Source: Lachnospiraceae bacterium (lineage in GTDB: Bacteria; Bacillota; Clostridia; Lachnospirales; Lachnospiraceae). Taken from it: a stretch of DNA of 56,213 nucleotides. The stretch covers positions 1 through 56,213 of the forward strand of contig JAFTZJ010000008.1 in NCBI GenBank assembly GCA_017461045.1, in the 5' to 3' direction. How positions within the stretch are numbered: position 1 is the first letter of the stretch; every line of letters begins with the position of its first letter. Under the pieces are notes generated by a model. That model was not told the DNA's origin and did no database searches. It saw nothing but the letters and a program-made list of their open reading frames with translations. This document shows, piece by piece, positions 34,366-42,563 of this stretch. The translations under genes and the position numbers were made by a program.

Positions 34366-34429
34366 AGGAGCATCTATCGTTTACAACAAAGGACAACTCC
34401 TGGAGTCGATATTTGATTGGAGGTTTTCT

Positions 34430-35770
34430 ATGGGAGAGAATAAGATAAATCGTAAAAACTGTTGTGAACAATCACATAATACAATTTTGGCAGCCTTTCA
34501 GACGGTACTGGATAATACGAATGATATGATGTTTGTAAAAGATGCGAAACTTACGTATTTGGCAGCATCCATGCCATTTGTTCGAATGACCGGAAAAGAA
34601 CGCATAAACGAAATTGTTGGAAAGACAGATTTGGAAATCTTTGAAGATGAAGAGTTGGCAAAGCGTTATATTGCAGATGACCGGAAGTTAATGCGTAGTG
34701 GAAGGAATCAGGTTGACTACATTGAGCCGATTGCAGAAGAAAATGGTCAAGTTCGATATGGTTCTACATCTAAATATTTACTTTTAGATGAGGATAATGC
34801 AATTATCGGTGTCTTGGGAGTCACCAAGGATATTACGAAGGATTATTTAGCCCGTCAGCATTACCAGCAGGAAATTAAGTATCTTTTTGAACTTCCGGAG
34901 GATACCTATGCTGTATCTTATATAGATGTGGATAGCTGGCGTATTATTAGTCAACGTAGGCAGAAGATAAGTGACGGAACTGTTCAGGCTTGTCATTCCG
35001 TAGAATCCTTATGTGAAGCAGCAATAGAATCTATTTTAGATGAAAAATGTGATGCTTACGAGTTCTATAGCAATTTTAATGCAGAAACCCTGCGGGAGAT
35101 TTATGAAAGCGGCAGAACGCTTTTGACATTTCGTTATCAACGTTGTATGTCAGATGGTTCTCTTCACTGGGTAAGTAATGATATACGTTTTCGGACAGAT
35201 ATCGATAGCGGTCATCTATGCGTTATGTTATCAGCAAGAAATATTGATAGAGAAAAACAAGAAGAGCAGAAGCTGGTGTTGGCAGCCAAAATGGATAAGA
35301 TGACGATGGTATTGAACCGGGCAACTACCATGGATAGCATTCGGAAGATTTTGGCAGAAGAAACAGAAACGAAGCATGTATTATTCATGGTGGATGTAGA
35401 TAACTTTAAGACACTGAATGATACTATGGGGCATCAAACCGGTGACGAGTTTTTGGTTGCATTGGCAACAGAAATCCGAATGAATTTCCGGGAAACGGAT
35501 GTAGTAGGCCGGGTTGGTGGTGATGAATTCTTCGCGTTAATGCGAAATGCCACGGAGATGCAGACGATTAACAAAAAGGCAGAAGATTTGTTGAAGGCAA
35601 TTAATAAGGTATGTGAAAAATATGCGTCTGTTCAATTGTCAGCCAGCATAGGAATCAGCATCTATCCGGAGCATGGCAAGACATTGGATGCCTTGTATGC
35701 CAAAGCGGATAATGCATTGTATCAGGCAAAACGCAAAGGAAAAAATCAGTTTGTATTTGCATCACTGTAG
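34430..35770 (+). CDS. PAS-GGDEF diguanylate cyclase
   Basis: Soluble 446-residue sensor enzyme. A PAS domain (about 15-140: VLDNTNDMMFVKDAKLTYLA, ending in GVLGVTKDIT) is followed by a second PAS-like region (about 150-280), and then a GGDEF domain with an intact motif (GRVGGDEFFALM, about residue 362). No I-site RxxD is obvious before it. ATG 34430 follows GGAGG; the open frame upstream to 34316 overlaps hydA. It is 64 bases after hydA. It may read redox or metabolic state, but the ligand is not evident. Confidence 0.9.
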   Translation: MGENKINRKNCCEQSHNTILAAFQTVLDNTNDMMFVKDAKLTYLAASMPFVRMTGKERINEIVGKTDLEIFEDEELAKRYIADDRKLMRSGRNQVDYIEPIAEENGQVRYGSTSKYLLLDEDNAIIGVLGVTKDITKDYLARQHYQQEIKYLFELPEDTYAVSYIDVDSWRIISQRRQKISDGTVQACHSVESLCEAAIESILDEKCDAYEFYSNFNAETLREIYESGRTLLTFRYQRCMSDGSLHWVSNDIRFRTDIDSGHLCVMLSARNIDREKQEEQKLVLAAKMDKMTMVLNRATTMDSIRKILAEETETKHVLFMVDVDNFKTLNDTMGHQTGDEFLVALATEIRMNFRETDVVGRVGGDEFFALMRNATEMQTINKKAEDLLKAINKVCEKYASVQLSASIGISIYPEHGKTLDALYAKADNALYQAKRKGKNQFVFASL

Positions 35771-36649
35771 TATATAGTTTAAGAATTGCATAGTTGCTTT
35801 GGAAGGAGCGTGGGATTTGGAATAAGCGAATCCCACGCTCCTTGCTTCAATAGGATTCTTTATAGGTAATTCTACTAAATGTCCAGTATTCAATTCATCA
35901 TTAACAAATTCCCGTATAACACAGGCAACGCCGAGCCCTATCTTAGCAAATTCGATTAACAAATCCATGGAACTGACTTCTAAGACTTGATTAGTTTTGA
36001 TCTGATTCCGGTAAAAATAATCATTAATATATTGTCTGGTAATGTTTTCTTCATCCAACAACATAAGGTTCGCAGATGAAAATAAATCCTGCTGATCCTG
36101 TTCCCGAATAGACAGATTGTCCAGATAGGTTTGTGTGGCAACAAAGGTATCTTGGATTTGTTTGATTTCATTGAAAATAATACTATGCTTGTTCTTTGGC
36201 ACGCCAATTAAACCAATATCAATGGAACCATTTTCCAGCATTTCAATAGTGTGTAAGGTGGATTGGCATTCAATGGTTATTTTGATGTGCGGGTGCTCCT
36301 TAATAAAATCCTGTAAATACGGCAGCAGAATATACTTACATAGAGTAGTACTAACTCCGATTCGAATTTGACCGATACCCAATTCGTTAATATGGCGGAT
36401 TTCCTCTTCCCCGGAATCAATAACCTGAAAAGCTTCTCGAATACGTTCATACAGAATTTGCCCCTCGGTGGTTAATGTCACACCTCTGGAAGTACGATGG
36501 AACAGACTACAACCCAGGTTTTCCTCTAATTTGGAAAGTGTTTTGCTGATGGCAGGCTGACTGATAAATAAAGCATCTGCTGCTTTTGAAATATTCTTGT
36601 ATTTAGCTACGGTGTAAAATACCTTGTAGTGATTCAAATTTTGGTTCAT
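35762..36649 (-). CDS. LysR-family transcriptional regulator
   Basis: DNA-binding regulator of 295 residues. The N-terminal helix-turn-helix (about 1-60) has FYTVAKYKNISKAADALFISQPAISKTLSKLEENLG, the typical LysR pattern (quoted in two parts here as FYTVAKYKNISKAADAL and FISQPAISKTLSKLEENLG). The C-terminal co-inducer domain covers about 90-290. It is divergent from leuC across about 600 bases; LysR regulators often control such neighbours, so control of the leucine genes is a reasonable guess. Its end overlaps the PAS-GGDEF stop region by nine bases, with a perfect hairpin inside the coding sequence. AAGGAC precedes the start. Confidence 0.93.
   Translation of the reverse strand: MNQNLNHYKVFYTVAKYKNISKAADALFISQPAISKTLSKLEENLGCSLFHRTSRGVTLTTEGQILYERIREAFQVIDSGEEEIRHINELGIGQIRIGVSTTLCKYILLPYLQDFIKEHPHIKITIECQSTLHTIEMLENGSIDIGLIGVPKNKHSIIFNEIKQIQDTFVATQTYLDNLSIREQDQQDLFSSANLMLLDEENITRQYINDYFYRNQIKTNQVLEVSSMDLLIEFAKIGLGVACVIREFVNDELNTGHLVELPIKNPIEARSVGFAYSKSHAPSKATMQFLNYILQ
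35803..35843 (+). terminator. Perfect hairpin inside the 3' end of the lysR gene
   Basis: AAGGAGCGTGGGATT (35803-35817) and AATCCCACGCTCCTT (35829-35843) form a perfect 15-bp stem with an 11-base loop, followed by GCTTC on the plus strand. It could end transcripts of the PAS-GGDEF gene although it lies in the coding region of the convergent lysR. Confidence 0.55.
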
Positions 36650-36670
36650 ATGAAGTCCTTTCTTATAAAT

Positions 36671-36862
36671 TGTGGCTTGTTGAAGAGAACAAACTATGTG
36701 GCTCAGAATATATATACTTATCGCAGACCCGCTTTCGCTTCGGCCAGTACGTAGCGGTACTAGGATTGCAAAAAACGCAATCCAAGGACCGACGTACTTC
36801 TAGAGTCTGCTCACAAGTATATATATACATTCGCCACCAATATGTACTAAAAGCAAGCCACA
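36671..36862 (-). ncRNA. Structured RNA-like element, copy 1 (toward lysR)
   Basis: A 192-base element with strong secondary structure. It is closed by TGTGGCTTG (36671-36679) pairing with CAAGCCACA (36854-36862) and an inner AT-rich stem around 36709-36720 and 36815-36827. The core (36723-36810) reads, on the minus strand, TAGAAGTACGTCGG, a GGATTGC/GCAATCC hairpin, GTACCGCTACGTACTGGCC, and a GC-GAAA-GC tetraloop hairpin, closed by GCAGAC/GTCTGC. Copy 2 shares this core with compensatory changes. In this orientation it would be the 5' leader of lysR. I do not recognise the family; a dispersed palindromic repeat is the main alternative. Confidence 0.6.
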
Positions 36863-36879
36863 TTTTATATGTATCGTTA

Positions 36880-36932
36880 GTAGTAAGCTCCGCAATGTTA
36901 TAGTAGTTTACACTTGCGCGGAGCATTACTAC
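36880..36932. promoter_or_regulatory. Inverted repeat with divergent promoter-like elements between the two structured copies
   Basis: GTAGTAAGCTCCGC (36880-36893) is mirrored by GCGGAGCATTACTAC (36918-36932). Each arm begins TTGCGG or TTGCGC on the outward-reading strand. Outward from the arms lie CATATA on the minus side and TATAAT (36939-36944) on the plus side, at 18-19 bases. The centre therefore looks like a duplicated divergent promoter, though the spacers are slightly long. It may instead be a binding site for a dimeric regulator. Confidence 0.45.
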
Positions 36933-36947
36933 AGTCACTATAATTGT

Positions 36948-37143
36948 GTTTATCTGTTTGTGGAAATATGTGGTCGCAGCGAATGAGGATATGTGTTCCT
37001 GCAAAGACCGTAGAAGCACGTCGGCACTTAGGCTGCGTTTTGTGCAGCCTTATGTACCGTTACGTGCTGGCCAGAGCGCAAGCGTGTCTGGCAGGAATAC
37101 ATATGCCTCGAAGCTGCGGTTGTAGATATTCAAATAGATAAAC
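36948..37143 (+). ncRNA. Structured RNA-like element, copy 2 (toward leuC)
   Basis: A 196-base element closed by GTTTATCTGTTTG (36948-36960) pairing with CAAATAGATAAAC (37131-37143), then GGTCGCAGC/GCTGCGGTT and TTCCTGC/GCAGGAA stems. The core has TAGAAGCACGTCGG, a GGCTGC/GCAGCC hairpin, GTACCGTTACGTGCTGGCC and a GC-GCAA-GC tetraloop hairpin. Compared with copy 1, paired positions change together (U-A to C-G) and the GNRA loop changes from GAAA to GCAA, which points to selection on RNA structure in this orientation. It ends before the leuC promoter, so it is likely separate from the leuC leader. Family unknown. Confidence 0.6.
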
Positions 37144-37157
37144 CATAATTTATAGTT

Positions 37158-37210
37158 ATAACAAATATTCGTATTATGTATTTCAATTATAACAAATCCT
37201 ATGTTATGAT
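37158..37210 (+). promoter_or_regulatory. leuC promoter with LysR-type operator dyads
   Basis: TTCAAT (37182-37187), 17 bases, TATGAT (37205-37210). The sequence TTATAACAAAT occurs twice, at 37156-37166 and 37187-37197, 31 bases apart (three helical turns). The second lies in the dyad ATAAC-N9-GTTAT (37189-37207), and the first in a weaker one, ATAAC-N10-ATTAT. These fit T-N11-A type LysR sites overlapping the promoter. Confidence 0.55.
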
Positions 37211-37245
37211 AGCAACAGATTTTAATTCAAAAGGAGGATTTTACA

Positions 37246-38514
37246 ATGGGTATGACAATGACACAGAAGATTTTAGCTGCACATGCCGGTTTGGACGTAG
37301 TAGAAGCCGGACAATTAATTGAAGCTAATCTTGATATGGTATTAGGAAATGATGTAACCACACCGGTTGCAATTCATGAAATGGAGAAATTCAATACACA
37401 GGAAGTGTTATATAAGGATAAGATTGCAATGGTGTTAGAACATATCACACCAAATAAGGATAGTAACAGTGCGGAACACTTTAAGAGCGTAAGAGAATAT
37501 GCCAATTCACACAATATCACCAACTTCTTTGATGTAGGTGAAGTGGGTATTGAGCATGCATTACTTCCGGAAAAAGGATTGGTAGTTGCCGGTGATGCAG
37601 TTATTGGTGCAGATTCGCATACTTGTACATACGGCGCGTTAGGTGCATTTTCTACAGGTGTAGGAAGTACGGATATGGCTGCCGGTATGGCAACCGGTAA
37701 GGCATGGTTTAAGGTGCCGTCAGCAATTCAGTTTGTTTTGACCGGAAAGCCTGCAAAGTGGGTAAGTGGTAAGGACATTATTCTTCACATTATTGGTATG
37801 ATTGGTGTAGACGGAGCATTGTATAAGTCTATGGAGTTTGTTGGAGACGGTATTCAGTATTTATCAATGGATGACAGATTCTCTATGGCAAACATGGCAA
37901 TTGAAGCTGGTGGAAAGAACGGTATCTTCCCGGTAGACGATATTACCATTGAATACCTGAAGGAACATTCCGTAAGAGAATATAAGGTGTATGAAGCGGA
38001 TGAAGATGCAGTATATGATGAAACGTATACTATCGATTTATCCCAGTTAAAGCCAACAGTGGCATTTCCGCATCTACCGGAAAATACCAGAACCATTGAC
38101 AATGTAGGTGATATTAAGATTGATCAGGTTGTAATCGGTTCTTGTACCAATGGACATATTACAGATTTAAGAATTGCAGCAGAGATTATGAAGGGAAGAA
38201 AGGTTGCAAAGGGTATCCGCGTAATTATTATTCCTGCAACTCAGGCGATTTATTTACAGGCAATGGAAGAAGGTTTATTAAAGACATTTATTGAAGCAGG
38301 TGCTATCGTCAGCACACCTACCTGTGGTCCTTGTTTAGGTGGTCACATGGGTATTTTGGCAGCCGGTGAACGTGCAGTTGCTACAACGAATCGTAATTTC
38401 GTTGGACGTATGGGTCATGTAGAATCAGAAGTATATTTGGCTTCTCCGGCAGTAGCAGCCGCATCTGCAATTACCGGTAAGATTTCTTGTCCATGCGAAG
38501 TAATGGGTGAGTAA
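37246..38514 (+). CDS. leuC: 3-isopropylmalate dehydratase large subunit
   Basis: Leucine synthesis: isomerises 2-isopropylmalate to 3-isopropylmalate with LeuD. At 422 residues it is the shorter HacA/LeuC type found in Clostridia and archaea. The aconitase-like [4Fe-4S] cysteines are in [10 protein letters not shown] and [11 protein letters not shown], and the active-site segment [23 protein letters not shown] (two parts, [13 protein letters not shown] and FSTGVGSTD) is intact. AAAGGAGG precedes ATG 37246. It is followed after 21 bases by leuD. Confidence 0.96.
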   Translation: MGMTMTQKILAAHAGLDVVEAGQLIEANLDMVLGNDVTTPVAIHEMEKFNTQEVLYKDKIAMVLEHITPNKDSNSAEHFKSVREYANSHNITNFFDVGEVGIEHALLPEKGLVVAGDAVIGADSHTCTYGALGAFSTGVGSTDMAAGMATGKAWFKVPSAIQFVLTGKPAKWVSGKDIILHIIGMIGVDGALYKSMEFVGDGIQYLSMDDRFSMANMAIEAGGKNGIFPVDDITIEYLKEHSVREYKVYEADEDAVYDETYTIDLSQLKPTVAFPHLPENTRTIDNVGDIKIDQVVIGSCTNGHITDLRIAAEIMKGRKVAKGIRVIIIPATQAIYLQAMEEGLLKTFIEAGAIVSTPTCGPCLGGHMGILAAGERAVATTNRNFVGRMGHVESEVYLASPAVAAASAITGKISCPCEVMGE

Positions 38515-38535
38515 GAGAATAGGAGGGAAACGAAC

Positions 38536-39021
38536 ATGAAAGCACATGGAGTTGTACATAAATATGGAGATAATGTAGATACAGACGTTATTATTCCGGC
38601 AAGATACTTGAATTCATCTGACCCGGCTGAATTGGCAAAGAATTGTATGGAAGATATTGATCCTGATTTTGTAAAGCGGGTTAAAGTTGGTGACATCATG
38701 GTTGCAAACAAGAACTTTGGATGTGGTTCATCCAGAGAGCATGCACCAATTGCTATAAAGGCATCCGGTATCAGTTGTGTAATCGCAGAGACCTTTGCTC
38801 GTATCTTCTATCGGAATGCAATTAATATTGGATTGCCGATTATTGAGTGTAAAGAAGCGGCAGAAGAGATTGAAGCCGGTGACGAAGTGGAAATCGATTT
38901 TGACAGCGGTATGATTTATGACCGTACCAAGGGAACCGAATACAAAGGACAGGCATTTCCGCCATTTATGCAGGAAATCATTAAAGCAGAAGGCTTAGTA
39001 AATTATATTAATCACAAGTAA
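38536..39021 (+). CDS. leuD: 3-isopropylmalate dehydratase small subunit
   Basis: Swivelling domain partner of LeuC, 161 residues, the usual short form. It has the motif [15 protein letters not shown] near the N-terminus, [15 protein letters not shown] for substrate binding, and [21 protein letters not shown] precedes ATG 38536. A terminator follows the gene, so leuCD may be a bicistronic operon apart from leuB. Confidence 0.96.
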   Translation: MKAHGVVHKYGDNVDTDVIIPARYLNSSDPAELAKNCMEDIDPDFVKRVKVGDIMVANKNFGCGSSREHAPIAIKASGISCVIAETFARIFYRNAINIGLPIIECKEAAEEIEAGDEVEIDFDSGMIYDRTKGTEYKGQAFPPFMQEIIKAEGLVNYINHK

Positions 39022-39029
39022 GAACTTAC

Positions 39030-39074
39030 GGGCTTTTATAGAGATACTGCATTTCTATAGAAGCCCATTTTCTT
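39030..39074 (+). terminator. Terminator after leuD
   Basis: GGGCTTTTATAGA (39030-39042) pairs with TCTATAGAAGCCC (about 39054-39066), one mismatch, followed by ATTTTCTT. Confidence 0.8.
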
Positions 39075-39089
39075 ATAGGGAGAAACAAA

Positions 39090-39665
39090 ATGACTACGGT
39101 GTATTTTGTAAGACATGCGCAAACGGATTACAGCAATCCGGTTGATAAAGACAGGGTATTAACGGAAGAAGGTTTGCGGGACCGTTATTTGGCAAGAGAC
39201 TTTTTACTTGCCCGGGAGATTCGGTCAGAACAGTTACATATATATTCCAGTAATTTCCGACGGGCCATGGACACGGTTCAACCTTATGCGGATGTTATGA
39301 ATGTTCCGATTCAACCATGTGAAGAATTTCGGGAATGGTCGGTAATAGCACCGGCTGAGGAGTATTATGAAGCCTGTAAACGGGCTTGGGAAGATTTTAC
39401 ATATCGATTGCCGGACTGTGAAACATTAGGAGAAGTACAGAAACGCAATGTTCAAAAACTGAAGGAACTGATAAGGCTTCATGCAGATGAAACGATTATA
39501 ATTGGTTCTCACGGAACGGCGTTAAGCACTATCATTCATTATTATAATGAAGCATATAATTATGAAGATTTGCTTCGGATAATGGAGATTAAACCATGGA
39601 TTGTGCGGTTTGATTTTGAGGGAGAGGAGTTCGTTGGATACGAGGAAGTGTTTCCAACCTTGTAA
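39090..39665 (+). CDS. Histidine phosphatase family protein (phosphoglycerate mutase-like)
   Basis: A 191-residue cytosolic phosphatase. The catalytic RHA motif is YFVRHAQTDYS, a second Arg is in SSNFRRAMDTVQPYA, the acid is likely Glu in FREWSV, and the second His is in IIGSHGTALSTI. The family includes mutases and many small-molecule phosphatases; the substrate cannot be assigned. It sits between leuD and leuB, behind the leuD terminator and before a leuB promoter. Confidence 0.88.
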   Translation: MTTVYFVRHAQTDYSNPVDKDRVLTEEGLRDRYLARDFLLAREIRSEQLHIYSSNFRRAMDTVQPYADVMNVPIQPCEEFREWSVIAPAEEYYEACKRAWEDFTYRLPDCETLGEVQKRNVQKLKELIRLHADETIIIGSHGTALSTIIHYYNEAYNYEDLLRIMEIKPWIVRFDFEGEEFVGYEEVFPTL

Positions 39666-39689
39666 AATGTGCCTTTCCAGATTTTTTTA

Positions 39690-39718
39690 TTGAAAAATCG
39701 ACAAATATGTTTTATGAT
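39690..39718 (+). promoter_or_regulatory. Promoter of the leuB-asd gene run
   Basis: TTGAAA at 39690-39695, a 17-base spacer and TATGAT at 39713-39718. About 50 bases before leuB. Confidence 0.75.
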
Positions 39719-39767
39719 ATAGGATAAAGTTTTTGTACCTTTTAATAGGTAGAAAGGAAGTTTGGTT

Positions 39768-40853
39768 ATGAACGTAAATATAGCAGTGATTAAGGGCGAT
39801 GGCATTGGACCGGAAGTCGTCACACAGGCGATGAAGGTATTGGATACCATTGGCGAAAAGTATGGACATACATTTGAATATCAGCATATCTTAATGGGTG
39901 GCTGTTCCATTGATGCACATGGAGTACCATTAACGGATGAAGCAATTGCAGTTGCAAAGGCAGCAGATGCAGTATTGCTTGGCTCTATTGGCGGAAATAC
40001 CACAACTTCTCCATGGTATCAGTTGCCACCGAATTTGAGACCGGAAGCCGGACTCTTGAAGATTCGAAAGGAACTGAACTTATTTGCTAACTTAAGACCG
40101 GCAGTGTTATATCCGGAATTAAAGGGTGCATGTCCATTGAAGGAAGAAATTTCTGACAAGGGCTTTGACATGATGATTATGCGTGAGTTAACCGGTGGTT
40201 TATACTTCGGTGAACGTAAGACGGTAGAAGAAAATGGTGTCTTAAAAGCATATGATCAGTTGACTTATGATGAAAATGAGATTCGTCGGATTGCAATCCG
40301 CGGATTTGATATTGCTATGAAGCGTCGGAAGAAAGTTACCAGCGTGGATAAAGCAAATGTATTAGATTCCTCCCGTTTGTGGAGAAAAGTCGTCGAGGAA
40401 GTCGCAAAGGATTATCCGGAGGTTACATTGGAGCATATGTTAGTCGATAACTGTGCAATGCAGTTGGTGAAAGACCCTGCACAGTTCGATGTGATTTTGA
40501 CGGAAAACATGTTTGGCGACATTTTATCGGACGAAGCTTCTATGGTAACCGGTTCCATTGGTATGCTGGCTTCAGCAAGCCTGAATGAAACCAAGTTCGG
40601 TATGTATGAGCCAAGTGGTGGTTCCGCACCGGATATCGCAGGTCAGAATAAAGCAAACCCAATTGCAACCATTCTGTCTGCAGCGATGATGCTTCGCTTC
40701 TCCTTTGACATGGATAAAGAGGCAGATAGCATCGAAGCAGCCATTAAGAAAGTATTGCAGGACAATTATCGTACCTGCGACATTATGGATGATGGTATGA
40801 CACTGGTTAGCTGTTCTGAAATGGGCGATTTAATCTGCCAGCGTTTGGAATAA
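39768..40853 (+). CDS. leuB: 3-isopropylmalate dehydrogenase
   Basis: NAD-dependent oxidative decarboxylation of 3-isopropylmalate in leucine synthesis. 361 residues. It shows [14 protein letters not shown] at the N-terminus, the LLGSIGG segment, [35 protein letters not shown], and the metal/active-site region [25 protein letters not shown] precedes ATG 39768. First gene of a tight run with ilvD (22 bases downstream). Confidence 0.97.
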   Translation: MNVNIAVIKGDGIGPEVVTQAMKVLDTIGEKYGHTFEYQHILMGGCSIDAHGVPLTDEAIAVAKAADAVLLGSIGGNTTTSPWYQLPPNLRPEAGLLKIRKELNLFANLRPAVLYPELKGACPLKEEISDKGFDMMIMRELTGGLYFGERKTVEENGVLKAYDQLTYDENEIRRIAIRGFDIAMKRRKKVTSVDKANVLDSSRLWRKVVEEVAKDYPEVTLEHMLVDNCAMQLVKDPAQFDVILTENMFGDILSDEASMVTGSIGMLASASLNETKFGMYEPSGGSAPDIAGQNKANPIATILSAAMMLRFSFDMDKEADSIEAAIKKVLQDNYRTCDIMDDGMTLVSCSEMGDLICQRLE

Positions 40854-40875
40854 GAAAACGGAAGGAGAAATCAGC

Positions 40876-42549
40876 ATGAAAAGTGATGCAGTAAAATGTG
40901 GCATGCAACAGGCACCTCATCGTTCCCTGTTCAATGCATTAGGTATGACAAAAGAAGAATTAGACAGACCATTGGTTGGTATCGTTAGTTCCTATAACGA
41001 AATCGTGCCGGGTCATATGAATATTGATAAGATTACACAGGCAGTAAAAATGGGTGTAGCTATGGCAGGTGGTACACCAATCATGTTCCCGGCAATTGCA
41101 GTTTGTGATGGTATTGCTATGGGTCATGTGGGTATGAAATACTCCTTAGTTACCAGAGATTTGATCGCAGATTCTACGGAATGTATGGCAACTGCACATC
41201 AGTTTGATGCGTTGGTTATGATTCCAAACTGCGATAAGAACGTACCGGGCTTGTTAATGGCAGCGGCTCGATTAAATGTTCCGACAGTATTTGTCAGTGG
41301 TGGTCCGATGTTAGCCGGACACGTACACGGACATAAGACCAGCTTATCTTCCATGTTTGAAGCGGTTGGTTCTTATGCAGCAGGTACCATGACAGAAGCA
41401 GATGTAGAAGAATTTGAAAATAAAGCATGTCCAACCTGCGGCTCCTGCTCAGGTATGTACACCGCCAATTCTATGAACAGCTTAACAGAAGTGTTAGGTA
41501 TGGGACTTCCGGGAAATGGAACGATTCCGGCTGTGTACTCTGAACGTTTGAAATTGGCAAAGCATGCAGGTATGGCGGTAATGGAAATGTATCGCAAGAA
41601 TATCCGTCCAAGAGACATTATGACAAAGGAAGCCATTTTGAATGCGTTAACCATCGATATGGCATTAGGATGTTCTACCAACAGTATGTTACATTTACCG
41701 GCAATTGCTCATGAAATCGGTTTTGATTTTGATATTGCATTTGCAAATGAAATCAGTGCGAAGACACCGAACCTGTGTCATTTGGCACCGGCAGGTCCTA
41801 CTTACATGGAGGATTTGAACGAAGCAGGTGGTGTTCAGGCAGTTATGAATGAAGTAAATAAGCTTGGCTTATTACATACAGAATGTATGACAGTAACCGG
41901 TAAGACCGTAGGCGAAAACATTGCTAATTGCGTGAATCGTAATCCGGAGGTAATCCGACCGGTTGAGAATCCATACAGTAAGACAGGTGGTCTTGCCGTA
42001 TTAAAGGGTAATCTGGCACCGGATGGAAGCGTTGTAAAACGTTCCGCTGTGGTACCGGAGATGATGAAGCATTCTGGTCCGGCAAGAGTCTTCGAATGTG
42101 AGGAAGATGCAATTGCTGCTATTAAGGGTGGTAAGATTGTAGCCGGAGATGTAGTTGTTATCCGTTACGAGGGTCCAAAGGGTGGTCCTGGTATGCGTGA
42201 GATGTTGAATCCGACTTCTGCCATTGCAGGTATGGGACTTGGTTCATCTGTAGCGTTAATTACAGATGGTCGATTCTCAGGTGCCAGCCGTGGTGCTTCC
42301 ATCGGTCATGTGTCACCGGAAGCAGCAGTTGGTGGCCCGATTGCATTAGTAGAAGAAGGCGATATTATCGAAATTGATATTGATAATTGTTCTCTGAATC
42401 TGAAAGTATCAGAAGAAGAGTTGGCAAAGAGAAAAGCCGCATGGCAACCAAGGGAACCAAAGGTAACCACCGGTTATCTTGCAAGATATGCGTCAATGGT
42501 AACCTCCGGTAACCGCGGAGCAATTCTGGAAATTCCAGGAAATAAGTAA
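40876..42549 (+). CDS. ilvD: Dihydroxy-acid dehydratase
   Basis: Fourth step of valine/isoleucine synthesis, removing water from dihydroxy acids. 557 residues. The iron-sulfur cysteines are visible in [11 protein letters not shown] and [18 protein letters not shown], and the catalytic region [19 protein letters not shown] lies near the C-terminus. GAAGGAGAAA precedes the start. It is 14 bases before ilvB, in the same operon. Confidence 0.97.
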   Translation: MKSDAVKCGMQQAPHRSLFNALGMTKEELDRPLVGIVSSYNEIVPGHMNIDKITQAVKMGVAMAGGTPIMFPAIAVCDGIAMGHVGMKYSLVTRDLIADSTECMATAHQFDALVMIPNCDKNVPGLLMAAARLNVPTVFVSGGPMLAGHVHGHKTSLSSMFEAVGSYAAGTMTEADVEEFENKACPTCGSCSGMYTANSMNSLTEVLGMGLPGNGTIPAVYSERLKLAKHAGMAVMEMYRKNIRPRDIMTKEAILNALTIDMALGCSTNSMLHLPAIAHEIGFDFDIAFANEISAKTPNLCHLAPAGPTYMEDLNEAGGVQAVMNEVNKLGLLHTECMTVTGKTVGENIANCVNRNPEVIRPVENPYSKTGGLAVLKGNLAPDGSVVKRSAVVPEMMKHSGPARVFECEEDAIAAIKGGKIVAGDVVVIRYEGPKGGPGMREMLNPTSAIAGMGLGSSVALITDGRFSGASRGASIGHVSPEAAVGGPIALVEEGDIIEIDIDNCSLNLKVSEEELAKRKAAWQPREPKVTTGYLARYASMVTSGNRGAILEIPGNK

Positions 42550-42563
42550 GGGAGAGGAATAGG

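Noticed and set aside
34316-34429. Upstream extension of the PAS-GGDEF frame into hydA
   Set aside because: It overlaps the hydA coding region, and a perfect GGAGG site fixes ATG 34430.
36663-37141. Short reading frames in the lysR-leuC gap (36663-37019 minus, 36670-36903 plus, 36944-37141 plus) that share similar peptides between the two copies
   Set aside because: They overlap the structured elements, and the similarity follows from the inverted repeat. Paired bases change together, which fits RNA structure rather than protein coding; none has a convincing ribosome site.
37144-37245. T-box or leucine leader peptide upstream of leuC
   Set aside because: No T-box sequence, no run of Leu codons and no terminator hairpin between the promoter and leuC.
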